A stretch of DNA of 64,000 bases from Sphingobacterium sp. SYP-B4668 (GTDB lineage Bacteria; Bacteroidota; Bacteroidia; Sphingobacteriales; Sphingobacteriaceae): contig NZ_CP115483.1 in NCBI RefSeq assembly GCF_027627455.1, positions 4,340,001-4,404,000 on the forward strand, read 5' to 3'. Each line of letters opens with the position of its first letter. The first letter of the stretch is position 1. This document shows, piece after piece, positions 52,707 to 62,744 of this stretch. Under the pieces are notes generated by a model. The model saw only the letters and a program-made list of their open reading frames with translations, made no database searches and was not told the origin of the DNA. Position numbers and translations under genes: made by a program.

Positions 52707-54863
52707 TTATCTTTGAACCCCTATTTTATCAAATGGGATGGCTTTAAATTCTGGCAGTAATTTGAATATATCAGAAGTAGGTTTGAGCTGAAAGTTCATT
52801 TCTGATATATCTTCGAATCCAGGATCCCCAGTACCAATGTAATTTCTCCCTATCCACGACCAATCGGCCTTTCCTGCATGTAGGAGCTTAGTATCGATGA
52901 ATACATTGTGATCAATCCAGTTACGTTTGGGTAAGGCAGGATCATCTTCGAAATAGGTGCTCAAGTGCGGATATCTGCTCGCCCAAGGCTCGCCTTTATA
53001 ATTAACGGCTTCCAATCGCTTTTGAAATAATCCATCTTTATCAAGGTTGGCTTTTGCCCAATTCATCAATCTATTGTCTAGATGCAGAGCCTGACGTGGA
53101 CCAATAAAGATATTATTGCGATACACATTATCGCTCCCTCCTCCTAATAATATATTTTTGGTGCCGGCTTTATAAAAAACATTCCCAGTGACTTCCATCC
53201 CACAGGCACCGTCATCGTGATATACCGCCACTATGAGACCATGGTCATTGCCAATGTGATGAAAAAAGTTGTATCGCACTATATTACCCTGCTCACTGGG
53301 ATCTCGACCATAGTATATAGCTCCCATATCATCTCCATCCGTAACGGCATGATGGATTGCATTATACTCTATCAAATGATCATTACCGTGGAGCAAAACA
53401 GCACTTCCTGGGCAATTATATATCTCATTGTTACGTATGATATTGCCTACACCATCGATATTAATACCTGCTCTGTACGAGCGATTGAGTCGGTTGAAAT
53501 CGTGAATTGTACAATTCACGACCTGATTGTTGCCCTTTTCTAAAGTCAAACGATCTCCCCCACCCATACTAATCCCTCCCGAGCCTATGTTATATATCTC
53601 ACAATTGGATATAATATGATTGGTGCCAGCCTCGCGGTTAAATGTTGTATTCTTGTAAATATGGCTTGTCAATCCTCCCAATTGAGCCGAGGCTACCACA
53701 CCATCTCCTTCGTGAACCAATTGTTTGAATGGTTCTACCCCTTTACCCATGGTGACCGCAACGATACCCAGATTTCGAAAGATGCAGCTCTCAATTCTAT
53801 TAGCCTCTCCATTCTCGATGTAAAGCCCCATGCCTCGTGAACATTCAAAAATCAACTTGTCGAAATGAATATATGATGCCCCCTTTAATTGCACTAAAGG
53901 TGCTTCAAGCATAGATACTTCAATTGTCTTCAAGTCGGTGCTCAATGGATAAAAATAAAGTATTCCAGAACTCCTATCTAGATAGTACTCACCAGGTCTG
54001 TCTATCTCTTCCATTAGATTGTAAGCGAAAAACTTATTGAATTTGGCTCCACTTTTAAATCCATATAAGGTCTCTTGCTTAGTGGTAATTACCTTATTAT
54101 TTAAATCTATATTAGCGACCTGCACAGCATCATCAGCATATCCGTAGTGAAAGAAACCAGATATCCAAATATCTTTGGCTTGCGTCCACCGACTCGGCTG
54201 GTCATTCAAAAAGTGAAATTTACCTCCACGTTGTGAAAAGTCCTCATTACGCGGTACTGACCCCGGGTCAAGGACTTTGCCCATCTGCATCAATGTATCA
54301 TTGGGGAAGCGGGATATACTCAGTGCTTCTTTATTTACAAATAATTCTAAAGGAGCGGGCTCATAGGGGCGTAAAAATCCACGTGGTGTCAACTGTCCGT
54401 AATCGGTGATTCCTGCTTTTTTCAGATTAATTTGCAAAATTTGATTTTTGGCTGAGGCTGTGAATCTTGCTAATATGGCTTTATCCTTTACGGGAACGGC
54501 TGAATGGATTGGCAGAGAGATGCCGCCTGAAAATGAAACAGTTTCATCTTGATAGGCCGCATAGGTCACTGGTGCAACCTCTGACCCGGAGTCATGCTCA
54601 TCAAAAAAAACACTGCTCTTAAAGTAATATTCGCCCCCACGAAAGTACACATTGATAGCACCTCCTTTTTTAGTTTGAAGGACTTTCTTTACGGCTGTGC
54701 GTGCCCTCTCCAGTGTAGCAAAAGGCTTATCAAGTGTCCCTAGTGCCTTATCATTACCAGTAGGCGACACGAAAAACTGCCTGTCCTTCTGTGCAGATAC
54801 TGTCCCGATAAAGAGTATAAGTATAAATGGTAGAATTTTAAACTTGCGTGATATCATTAGCAT
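52707..54863 (-). CDS. Secreted right-handed beta-helix enzyme (GH141-like)
   Basis: The product of about 718 residues has a signal peptide (KFKILPFILILFIGTVSAQ) and an N-terminal FFVSPTGNDKALGTLDKPFA block, followed by ARTAVKKVL and a GGEYYF strand. The middle and C-terminal parts are parallel beta-helix repeats (for example NNQVVNCTIHDFN, GNIIRNNEIYNC). The start pattern resembles GH141 and related lyase/hydrolase families such as RG-II fucosidases. The exact activity is uncertain. The start at 54863 places the signal peptide first; in-frame ATGs at 54857 and 54959 also exist. Confidence 0.72.
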   Translation of the reverse strand: MLMISRKFKILPFILILFIGTVSAQKDRQFFVSPTGNDKALGTLDKPFATLERARTAVKKVLQTKKGGAINVYFRGGEYYFKSSVFFDEHDSGSEVAPVTYAAYQDETVSFSGGISLPIHSAVPVKDKAILARFTASAKNQILQINLKKAGITDYGQLTPRGFLRPYEPAPLELFVNKEALSISRFPNDTLMQMGKVLDPGSVPRNEDFSQRGGKFHFLNDQPSRWTQAKDIWISGFFHYGYADDAVQVANIDLNNKVITTKQETLYGFKSGAKFNKFFAYNLMEEIDRPGEYYLDRSSGILYFYPLSTDLKTIEVSMLEAPLVQLKGASYIHFDKLIFECSRGMGLYIENGEANRIESCIFRNLGIVAVTMGKGVEPFKQLVHEGDGVVASAQLGGLTSHIYKNTTFNREAGTNHIISNCEIYNIGSGGISMGGGDRLTLEKGNNQVVNCTIHDFNRLNRSYRAGINIDGVGNIIRNNEIYNCPGSAVLLHGNDHLIEYNAIHHAVTDGDDMGAIYYGRDPSEQGNIVRYNFFHHIGNDHGLIVAVYHDDGACGMEVTGNVFYKAGTKNILLGGGSDNVYRNNIFIGPRQALHLDNRLMNWAKANLDKDGLFQKRLEAVNYKGEPWASRYPHLSTYFEDDPALPKRNWIDHNVFIDTKLLHAGKADWSWIGRNYIGTGDPGFEDISEMNFQLKPTSDIFKLLPEFKAIPFDKIGVQR

Positions 54864-54978
54864 ATAAATAGTGTGATGGACTGTAGGAATTCCTTCCCCT
54901 ATCCATCTGTTATCATTTTTTATTGTACAGCATATCCTACATGCAGTGTATCGAAGCATCCTATAGATTCGACAAGTA

Positions 54979-55008
54979 GGATAAAAGAAACCTGACCAAG
55001 CAGTCAGG
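54979..55008 (-). terminator. Weak terminator between susD and the enzyme genes
   Basis: CCTGAC and GTCAGG form a 6-bp stem with a 6-nt loop, followed on the minus strand by TTTCTTTTATCC. It could lower expression of the downstream enzymes relative to SusC/SusD. Confidence 0.5.
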
Positions 55009-55041
55009 ACTTCTCTTCGTAATAAAGCTCAAAGAGCACAA

Positions 55042-56754
55042 TTAATTATAACCGGGATTTTGATCCAAAACGGCCGCAGTATTCGCTTCAATTTCACGTC
55101 TTGGAATGGGTAGCTTATTGACAAAATCTGGTGCGACTAAATTATTCTCCTTTAAGTAGCCATTGTATTTATTTAGATATTCGACAAGTTTTCCTGTACG
55201 CATCAATGTATTTAACCTAAACTCTTCTCCATACAATTCACGGGCACGCTCATCTAGGATTAAATCAATATTGACATCTGCAGCGTCTACAGGAGTAGCT
55301 TTTGCCCGATTTCTAATCGCATTAACATCTGCTGCTGCTCCCCCCATATTACCTTGTAGCATCTGCGCTTCTGCTCGCAAAAGATACGTCTCTGCCAAAC
55401 GCATAATGTACCAATCTTTCCAGTTGCGTCCCGCATCGTTCTTTTTCTTGCTGGAAGCATCGGTTGCTAACCCCAAAGGCACAGCCCTTACGAATTTCAT
55501 ATATCGGCTGGAGGTCCTTATTTTCCATAGCGAATGGGTGGATGCATCTGTATTTTCTTTAGTTATCTTCTGACCAAAGTATGTACTATTGGGATTCGTA
55601 AAATAGAAGTCACGCTGAATATTATATTCAGAATTTCGCATATCTTTACTAAAATCTGCTTTATAATCCCAGATGATTCTATCCGCGTAATCTGTAACAA
55701 TCAAGCCAGCGACCGGTCTACCATTGAGGGTATCTAATAGCCAATTTTGCACACCATTCTTATCCTTTGCTTGCCAAAATAGAGGACCCCACCATCTATC
55801 CATTGTGAAGTATCCTCTTTCGTCAACGCTATTTCCTCCTTTTATTGCGGGATCTTGCGTCATATTCCAAATTGCTTCTCTATTTCCTTCTTTATAGGTC
55901 ATATTACCTTCCTGAAACAAATCCCAATATACATCTCCCCAAGGAGCGCCAGCTCCCTGTGAATCATAACCAGAAAATTTGAAATCTTTATTTACGCCGA
56001 ATCGGGATGTCATAAGTTGCAACTTTCCACCATCAATAACTGCACTCGCCGCTGCGACAGCTGCAGGGTAATCTTTTAACGAAATGTTGATTTCGGAAAG
56101 TAGATGATAAGCCGCCTCACGTGATGCCCTACCTGATTTATTTTGGTCTATAGCTGGCATATGTTGTACTGCGAATTCTAAGTCAGCTTTACATTGCTCA
56201 TATACTTGTTGTTGAGTAGCTCTTACATAGTCAAATTTAGGCGTTTTTGTCTCTTGAAGAACCAGTGGTACACCACCCCACATATTGGCTAAAAAGTGGT
56301 AGGCGAATGCTCTTAGAAATTTGGCCTCGCCAACAATTGCATATTTTTCACTTTCAGAAGTCCATACAGCCGTACTCAAATCAGCGCGATCGATAATAGT
56401 ATTAGCCTGCGCAATATACTTGTACAAGCGACTCCACCATTTACTAGCAAAACTATTGTCAGCATTCATCCGATCCCATGCAAAGTAAAATTTGCTTACA
56501 GGACTATTGTGAACCACATTGCTCAAATCCAAATCAATTCCCAACATATCATAGTTGCTCCAATCATCCGTAAAGGCGTACATATCGGTCCGGAATGCTA
56601 GATAAGTACCCGCTAATGCAGACTCAAACTGTGCCTTATTGGTAAAGGAATTTTCGGGAGTATAAAAATCTAGCGGCACTTCAGTCAATGACTTCTGACA
56701 TGACCCAACTGCAATAGCAACTAGTAGAGATAAGTATATAAATATCTTTTTCAT
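55042..56754 (-). CDS. susD: SusD/RagB-family surface glycan-binding lipoprotein
   Basis: The 570-residue product is a SusD-like lipoprotein: lipobox AVGSC at about residue 19, the early TEVPLDFYTPENSF and EYKYAFLR-type FLRAFAYHFLANMWGGVPLV stretch with the TPR-like helices, and the C-terminal RLAETYLLRAEAQML motif. It pairs with the SusC-like receptor encoded next, 102 bp upstream, to bind and import oligosaccharides. The symbol marks family, not identity with the starch protein. Confidence 0.93.
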   Translation of the reverse strand: MKKIFIYLSLLVAIAVGSCQKSLTEVPLDFYTPENSFTNKAQFESALAGTYLAFRTDMYAFTDDWSNYDMLGIDLDLSNVVHNSPVSKFYFAWDRMNADNSFASKWWSRLYKYIAQANTIIDRADLSTAVWTSESEKYAIVGEAKFLRAFAYHFLANMWGGVPLVLQETKTPKFDYVRATQQQVYEQCKADLEFAVQHMPAIDQNKSGRASREAAYHLLSEINISLKDYPAAVAAASAVIDGGKLQLMTSRFGVNKDFKFSGYDSQGAGAPWGDVYWDLFQEGNMTYKEGNREAIWNMTQDPAIKGGNSVDERGYFTMDRWWGPLFWQAKDKNGVQNWLLDTLNGRPVAGLIVTDYADRIIWDYKADFSKDMRNSEYNIQRDFYFTNPNSTYFGQKITKENTDASTHSLWKIRTSSRYMKFVRAVPLGLATDASSKKKNDAGRNWKDWYIMRLAETYLLRAEAQMLQGNMGGAAADVNAIRNRAKATPVDAADVNIDLILDERARELYGEEFRLNTLMRTGKLVEYLNKYNGYLKENNLVAPDFVNKLPIPRREIEANTAAVLDQNPGYN

Positions 56755-56856
56755 ATGTGTTTAATTTTATTTTTCATCTGTGATATGGAATATCCAAACT
56801 AAATTCATTCGTATTTGTAGTGCTTTTGCTATTTGGATATTTCATAATCTTTATCA

Positions 56857-59800
56857 TTAAAAGGTTACATTAAGCCCCATCGTAAAGGTGCGAAGAGAAG
56901 GGATCGAGCTCACGGTAAGCCCACTTCCTGTGGCAGCATCTAGACCAATCCAATGTGGCGAATAGGTTCCCAAATTATCTCCGCTTACAGAAACGTTCAA
57001 ACCGTGGATACCATATTTTTTCACATGTTCTGTCGCATTGTAAGACAATGCCATTTTCTGTAACCGAATAAAACTCCGATCATAATATTTGGGGGCTTTA
57101 GCGGCCGCATCTGCGTTATAACTTGGACGAGGGAATTCGGCTGAGGTATTCTCAGGTGTCCAATAATCATATACAGGATGATTGAGATCACCTCTATTAA
57201 TATAGCCGTCGTTCCAAGGTGTATTACCACCATTGATGAACCAATTATTACCACCCCAGATAGAATTTAGATAAACCAATAGAGACAGCTTACCGTAACT
57301 GAATGTATTGGTAAAGCTCCATCTAAAATTAGCATTTGAATCCCCTAAAAATTCTCGATCCGCATCCGATGTAATCTTACCATCTCCATTAACGTCATTC
57401 AACTTATAATGCCCTGGTTTAAACCCTGCCAAGATGGTACCATTGTCTACATCCTCCTGTTGCCACATACCCACGACACGATATCCATATACTGTTGTTA
57501 AGGATTTGCCGATAAATAGGTTGGAAGAAATAATATCATCCTCTACTCCATCTCCATCCTTATCCCCTAACAAACGGGTTACTTTATTTCTATTCAAAGA
57601 AAATGAAGCACTGGAGGACCAGCTGAATTTACCACTTTCTATATTCAACGACCTTAGATTAATCTCTAACCCTTTGTTTTGAATTTCACCAGCATTCGCT
57701 GTGATAGTCGAAAATCCCGATGATCCTGGAAGCGGCAAAGTAAAAGCCAAATTATTAGTATGGGTAAGATAGCCGTCAATAGATCCGGAAATTCTACCCG
57801 CTAGGATTCCAAAATCTATACCTCCATTTAACCCCGTAGTAGACTCCCAGACCAAATCGTCATTCCCGAGTGAGCCAACATATTGTGCATAGGTATAATT
57901 CGCATCCCCTTGGTAAAAATAATAGCCATTGGAAATCTTAGAAAGGGTGCTATATGGTGCAATAGATTGATTACCATTGGTACCATAGGACGCACGCAAA
58001 GCTAATGCACTAAATAGGTTGGTATCCTCCATAAATTTTTCGCGGGCTATATTCCAATTTGCACCTACTGATCCGAAGGTTCCATATTTATGATTAGCTG
58101 AAAAAGCCGAATAACCATCTCGTCTTACCGTACCTGTCAAGGTATACCTATCATCGTAGGAATATGTCAATCGGGCCATTTGACCGATACCCTCGTTCTC
58201 GCCACCTGAACTAGAAGCATTCTGAATGGCTCCAGCGGATAAGCGATAAGTCCCCAATTGGTCATTATCAAACCCCGATGCAGAAGACACTTGCCCGTAT
58301 GATTGTGCTTTTTGGCTAGAATGCAACAACGTCAAGTCAATGTTGTGTACGTCTAGGAATGTCTTATTATATTTAATGATATGATCGAATAGGGTATATG
58401 TACTGCGGCTATAATCGCGAGAACCTTTGCCTTTTGGAGCTAACCCCGAGAAGGTATGCAAACCATAGAAAGAACCGGTTTCAGCCATATTCAATGTCTT
58501 GGAATAATTGATGGTATAGGTCAAGCCCTCTATCCATGGTACGCGGATAGTACTGGTCAATATCCCATTTAAATTGTTGGTCCGATTATAGGCTTCCGTC
58601 GGTAACACTAAAAAGGGATTGACCATAGAAGTGGTAGATTGCGGATACATTAAGTAACTACCATCCACGTCATACAAGCTAGCATAAGGGCTGAATAACG
58701 AGGGACTACTGCCACCCTCACCGGTACCATATATCCTACCATCAGGATAATCACGATAGCTGTAATAGGATTTGACTCCTAATGTCCACCAATCCGTCAC
58801 CTTGGACTCGAGATTAAGCCGCAGACCATAATGTTTAAATTGGTCATTGACAATCACTCCACGCTGATCAACATAATTTCCAGATAGGAAATAGCTCATT
58901 TTATCAGTCCGCTGCGATACACTAACGGAGGTATTTTTATTAAATCCCCTTTGCCGGAATGGATCATAAGGATCGGGCAATGTAGCCTGATGGTCGGAGG
59001 TGGCATCATAGTTCTTTTTCTCAATTTCTTGCAAAAAACTTGGCGTTTGATCAAACGTCAATGTAGTACCATTATCCCTCAAAATATCATATAGCCGTTG
59101 AATATATCCCTTGGCATCATAGACTTTCAAACGTTCCAATTCGCTAATGGAACCGTAACTCGTATTAATTTCAAATTTGGGCTTTCCATCAAGACTGGAT
59201 CCTTTTTTTGTTTCGATTAAAATAACACCATTTGCTGAACGAGAGCCATAGACTGCCGCAGCACTTGCATCCTTCAATACCGTGACACTTTCCACATCTG
59301 ATGGAGAGATATCAGCCATTGATCCGTTGAAAATAGCACCATCTAGTACTATTAGTGGAGAGCTCGACGCTGCAATAGTATTGGTTCCTCTAATTGTAAA
59401 TCCCGGAACACCCCCCGCTTGGTTGGCCTCTCCGACATTCAATCCTGCAACTGTCCCCTTGAGAGTTTCCATAATGTTATTTACAGGCACTTTATCATAA
59501 GATTTGAGGTCTGCTTGCGCTACGGCCCCCGTAACAGCCTGCTTCTTAATGCTACCATAACCTACTACAACAACTTCTTCTAATCCGCTCTCGCGGTCTA
59601 TCAATTGAATGGTAGCCATTGTCCCTAAGGATGCCCGTATCTCTTGATTGACATATCCCACAAAAGAAACCACTAGAATCACCTCTCGCTCCTTGACTGG
59701 TATTGTAAACTTTCCGTCAGGTCCGCTCATCGCACTTTGGGAGCCGTTCTTAATCTTAATAGTCGCGCCTGCTAACGGTTGCCCGTCAGCAGTCTTCACG

Positions 59801-60216
59801 ATACCCGAGATTTCCTGCTGAACAACTGGACTAGTGACAACAGGTATTGCCACAGGTCTACCTTTAGTGATGACCACCGATTTGCCCTCGATGGAGTATT
59901 TCAAATTCCGATTATACACAATAGCTTCCAGAGCCTGCTCCAGCTTCACGTTCTTCAATTGGATATCAAATTTCTGTGCATCTTTCAAGACTTCACTATC
60001 TAATAGAAAGTCATATCCAGTTTGGGTACGCAGCTGTTTGATTAGGATTTCTAAAGAGGCATTGGTCTGATTTAATGACACGTTCTGTCCGAACGTATTG
60101 GCAGAGACTTGAGTCAAAAAGCCAATTAATAAGATAAATGTCAATTTCATAATGAGTAATGATTTGGGCGGCAACAACATGCGTCGCCCTACCTTACGAA
60201 AAGTATTTTTTTTCAT
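56857..60216 (-). CDS. susC: SusC/RagA-family TonB-dependent receptor with STN domain
   Basis: The 1119-residue outer-membrane receptor has a signal peptide (to about residue 44, VSANTFGQ), an STN/secretin domain (about 65-120, DIQLKNVKLEQALEAIVYN), a carboxypeptidase-like domain (about 135-215, ISGIVKTADGQPLAGATIKI), a plug with the TonB-box-like EEVVVVGYGS (about 213) and a C-terminal barrel ending in GLNVTF. The STN domain contacts the anti-sigma factor FecR, so this receptor probably signals to the sigma/FecR pair encoded just upstream. It imports oligosaccharides with the SusD partner. Confidence 0.95.
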   Translation of the reverse strand: MKKNTFRKVGRRMLLPPKSLLIMKLTFILLIGFLTQVSANTFGQNVSLNQTNASLEILIKQLRTQTGYDFLLDSEVLKDAQKFDIQLKNVKLEQALEAIVYNRNLKYSIEGKSVVITKGRPVAIPVVTSPVVQQEISGIVKTADGQPLAGATIKIKNGSQSAMSGPDGKFTIPVKEREVILVVSFVGYVNQEIRASLGTMATIQLIDRESGLEEVVVVGYGSIKKQAVTGAVAQADLKSYDKVPVNNIMETLKGTVAGLNVGEANQAGGVPGFTIRGTNTIAASSSPLIVLDGAIFNGSMADISPSDVESVTVLKDASAAAVYGSRSANGVILIETKKGSSLDGKPKFEINTSYGSISELERLKVYDAKGYIQRLYDILRDNGTTLTFDQTPSFLQEIEKKNYDATSDHQATLPDPYDPFRQRGFNKNTSVSVSQRTDKMSYFLSGNYVDQRGVIVNDQFKHYGLRLNLESKVTDWWTLGVKSYYSYRDYPDGRIYGTGEGGSSPSLFSPYASLYDVDGSYLMYPQSTTSMVNPFLVLPTEAYNRTNNLNGILTSTIRVPWIEGLTYTINYSKTLNMAETGSFYGLHTFSGLAPKGKGSRDYSRSTYTLFDHIIKYNKTFLDVHNIDLTLLHSSQKAQSYGQVSSASGFDNDQLGTYRLSAGAIQNASSSGGENEGIGQMARLTYSYDDRYTLTGTVRRDGYSAFSANHKYGTFGSVGANWNIAREKFMEDTNLFSALALRASYGTNGNQSIAPYSTLSKISNGYYFYQGDANYTYAQYVGSLGNDDLVWESTTGLNGGIDFGILAGRISGSIDGYLTHTNNLAFTLPLPGSSGFSTITANAGEIQNKGLEINLRSLNIESGKFSWSSSASFSLNRNKVTRLLGDKDGDGVEDDIISSNLFIGKSLTTVYGYRVVGMWQQEDVDNGTILAGFKPGHYKLNDVNGDGKITSDADREFLGDSNANFRWSFTNTFSYGKLSLLVYLNSIWGGNNWFINGGNTPWNDGYINRGDLNHPVYDYWTPENTSAEFPRPSYNADAAAKAPKYYDRSFIRLQKMALSYNATEHVKKYGIHGLNVSVSGDNLGTYSPHWIGLDAATGSGLTVSSIPSLRTFTMGLNVTF

Positions 60217-60301
60217 AACTTTGGAAAGTGGTTAAGTTGTTTAGTAAATAATTGTTAATCAGCTAGGACATATTTGACAGTAACAACGACTCCACAGATT
60301 G

Positions 60302-60329
60302 GCCGTAAAGTGGTGGTACACTTTGCGGC
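60302..60329. other. Hairpin between fecR and susC
   Basis: GCCGTAAAGTG pairs with CACTTTGCGGC (11 bp, one G-T pair) around a GTGGTA loop. T-rich sequence follows on the plus strand but not on the minus strand, so it is not a clear terminator for the minus-strand operon. It may separate expression of fecR and susC. Confidence 0.45.
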
Positions 60330-60408
60330 TTTTATTGTAGTCGTACTTACCTAGGAATATACCTAAGGATCTCTTGCTATATTTTTCATTTTAATTTGGA
60401 TTTATTGG

Positions 60409-61542
60409 TTAATATTTGGCTTTATTGACAATTACTTTGCGACCTACAATCGCGAAACTAACTTGGTGGGTTCGTTCCAATTGTCTCAACACATCATCTA
60501 AATTGTTTGCACGCGATATATAACCCCAAAGTTTAGTCTGTATAGGCGCATCTGGTGCAAACACCAACTCAACATCATACCAACGGGCTAATACCTGCAT
60601 GACGGTCTTTAGGTTATCATTAAACTTGAAATAACCTTCTTTCCAAGCAACAGCAGCCTCTGTATCTTGATTATGTACCTCCAATTGACCTCCCCTGTTG
60701 ATGGCCTGTTGACCAGGTTTTAAGTACTGCTGATGTAAGCCCGAGGTAATCCTCACGGCACCTTCCAGTAGTGTAGTCTTGACGCCCTCTTGCTCATTAT
60801 AGGCATCAATATTAAAGTGAGTACCCAATACGTCAACGCTCTGAGAATTAGTTTCCACGATAAATGGAAGCTTGTCCTTAGCCACTTCAAAATAGGCCTC
60901 CCCCTCTAATTTAACCTTTCTAAAGCCGCCATATCTGATATTGGTCTGAAAAGTCAAACTAGATGCCGCATTGAGCCACACTTTCGATTGATCGGGAAGA
61001 ATCATCATATAGGTTTCTCCCTTGGAGGTAGACAGTGTATTCAACTGTTCTGCTGATGCCTTGGAACCTATTGATTTGATTTCGTACACTAGCAGACCAT
61101 CCTTGGATTTAGAGACCGTGACTCCAGAGGTCTCCGCAAGCTCTCCGGCATTAGCCTCAGCGAGTTTGATCTTTCGTCCATCAGCCAATGTAAGTGTTGC
61201 ACCTGTTGTTCCTGGCTTAATCACCCGCTCCACAACAGGAAGGTCATCATTAGGCGACTGCTCTTTATTTGTATAGAACCAAACGAACCCAATCAATAGT
61301 AGCGCAGCGACCGCCGTAGCATATCGCCATCGAAAGCGACGAATTTGAGTATACTCTCCATCCCTTCGCAGCGTTTCCCACATTTCTTTCTTTATCCGCT
61401 CATAGTCCTCCATATTATCGAAAGATGACATGTTTTTGAACCCCTGGGTGGCATACCAAGTATCCACGACTTTGCATTCGGCTTCCGTAGCGGATCCGTC
61501 TAAATATCTATCTAAAAGCTGCTTTCCTATTTCCCTGTGCAT
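60409..61542 (-). CDS. FecR-family anti-sigma factor
   Basis: The 377-residue protein has a cytoplasmic N-terminal sigma-binding part (ATEAECKVVDTWYATQGF), one membrane helix near residues 75-92 (ATAVAALLLIGFVWFY), a periplasmic FecR domain (about 170-260, SLTFQTNIRYGGFRKVKL and GEAYFEVAKDKLPF) and a C-terminal DUF4974-type domain (about 300-377). It transmits the signal from the SusC STN domain to the sigma factor encoded 125 bp upstream. Confidence 0.93.
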   Translation of the reverse strand: MHREIGKQLLDRYLDGSATEAECKVVDTWYATQGFKNMSSFDNMEDYERIKKEMWETLRRDGEYTQIRRFRWRYATAVAALLLIGFVWFYTNKEQSPNDDLPVVERVIKPGTTGATLTLADGRKIKLAEANAGELAETSGVTVSKSKDGLLVYEIKSIGSKASAEQLNTLSTSKGETYMMILPDQSKVWLNAASSLTFQTNIRYGGFRKVKLEGEAYFEVAKDKLPFIVETNSQSVDVLGTHFNIDAYNEQEGVKTTLLEGAVRITSGLHQQYLKPGQQAINRGGQLEVHNQDTEAAVAWKEGYFKFNDNLKTVMQVLARWYDVELVFAPDAPIQTKLWGYISRANNLDDVLRQLERTHQVSFAIVGRKVIVNKAKY

Positions 61543-61667
61543 ATATTGGTTATCAACAGCGGTATGCTGTCTATCTATAATACCCCCGAAGGCAATCGAT
61601 GGGGTAGATGAATTAAAAATATTTTTTTGATAAGATTAGGTCCGGATAATTGGGGATATCAAAAGTT

Positions 61668-62258
61668 TCAATATGATCGAAATAGAAGGACGAACAAAAG
61701 GCTATAAGCACTGTGATGAGCAAGCTTTTCTTTCAGAATACGCAATGCGTATTGTACCTGTTTACGAACGGTACCCTCGCTGATTCCAAGTTTTTCGGCA
61801 ATCTCCTTATGAGAAAGGTCCTCAATCCGACTTAACTGAAAGACCTCCCGCATCTTGGGAGGCAATTTTGCAATCTCCTGGGTAATCAATAGCATCAACT
61901 CTCTTTCGTCAATACCCTCTACAGTGTCATAGTTTATATGTAGGCTATACCTTCCCAACTCATTTAGATAGTCACTTTTGGTCTTACCTTTTTGTATAAG
62001 TTTCAGTACACGATTTTTGGACGCGATATACAGGTATCCTCCTAGATTGGCATCTTCCCTAATCATGTCAGATTTACTCCAAATAGAAGTAAAGAGGTCT
62101 TGCACCAAATCCTTTGTCGTGTCTTCATCTCGAATCATAAGGTTGATCCTATAATAAATCAACATCGCATATCGATCATAAATCTCAGCAAAAGCTTGTC
62201 TATCTCGCTGCTTCACAAGAGAGATAAGTACAGCATCTGTAAATTCCGTATAGTTCAT
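61668..62258 (-). CDS. ECF RNA polymerase sigma factor of the polysaccharide locus
   Basis: The 196-residue protein has sigma region 2 (about residues 20-90, RQAFAEIYDRYAMLIYYRIN and TKDLVQDLFTSIW) and region 4 (about 130-180, LPPKMREVFQLSRIEDLSHK, then EIAEKLGISEGTVRKQVQYA). It is the first gene of the locus and is probably released by FecR to activate susC transcription. The hydrophobic last 15 residues (YSLLFVLLFRSY) are an odd extension shared with many sigma factors of this group. Confidence 0.95.
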   Translation of the reverse strand: MNYTEFTDAVLISLVKQRDRQAFAEIYDRYAMLIYYRINLMIRDEDTTKDLVQDLFTSIWSKSDMIREDANLGGYLYIASKNRVLKLIQKGKTKSDYLNELGRYSLHINYDTVEGIDERELMLLITQEIAKLPPKMREVFQLSRIEDLSHKEIAEKLGISEGTVRKQVQYALRILKEKLAHHSAYSLLFVLLFRSY

Positions 62259-62744
62259 TATAAATATTGGCCAACCAGTACGCTCAATAATTGAATTACA
62301 AGTATTGAAAAATAAGTTCCTCTTTAATAGTTATCAGGGTATAAGCTCCAGAAAATACCCACCCAAATTAGCAAAAAACAATGGCTTTGAAGGATTATAT
62401 CCAACAAAAGCAAAGAAAAATTTAATGCATTACTACTCTTCAGTAATATATCAATAGCAAGTTATTTCTTATATCCTTGTTACAGTAGCAGTTGAGATAT
62501 TATAAAGCTGGCCAATAGATTTACAACCGTCAATCCCCTCTACAAGAGTCAAAAGATTTCATGAAAAGATAAGTCATTGTGTCCGAGGGATTACGCTTTG
62601 TCCAATACCCTTTCATTAAAAAATATCGAAACAAATGATTTTCAAAGAACTACGACTAGGTTCAGATATAAAAGAAACCATATCCAATCAATCACACTCT
62701 CTTCTGCCCTATTTACCTGTCCATCGTCAACCTACTACATGCAC
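62259..62744. other. Intergenic region, no gene seen
   Basis: No supported gene lies in this 486-bp AT-rich stretch. A 14-codon ATG ORF begins at 62381 and is probably chance. No full match to the -7 consensus was found before the sigma gene; a TAATTTG on the minus strand (near 62365) has a one-base spacing error. Confidence 0.4.

Noticed and set aside
62381..62425. 14-codon ORF before the sigma gene of the polysaccharide locus
   Set aside because: It is short and on the opposite strand, and it has no recognisable promoter or attenuator structure like the one before thrA.
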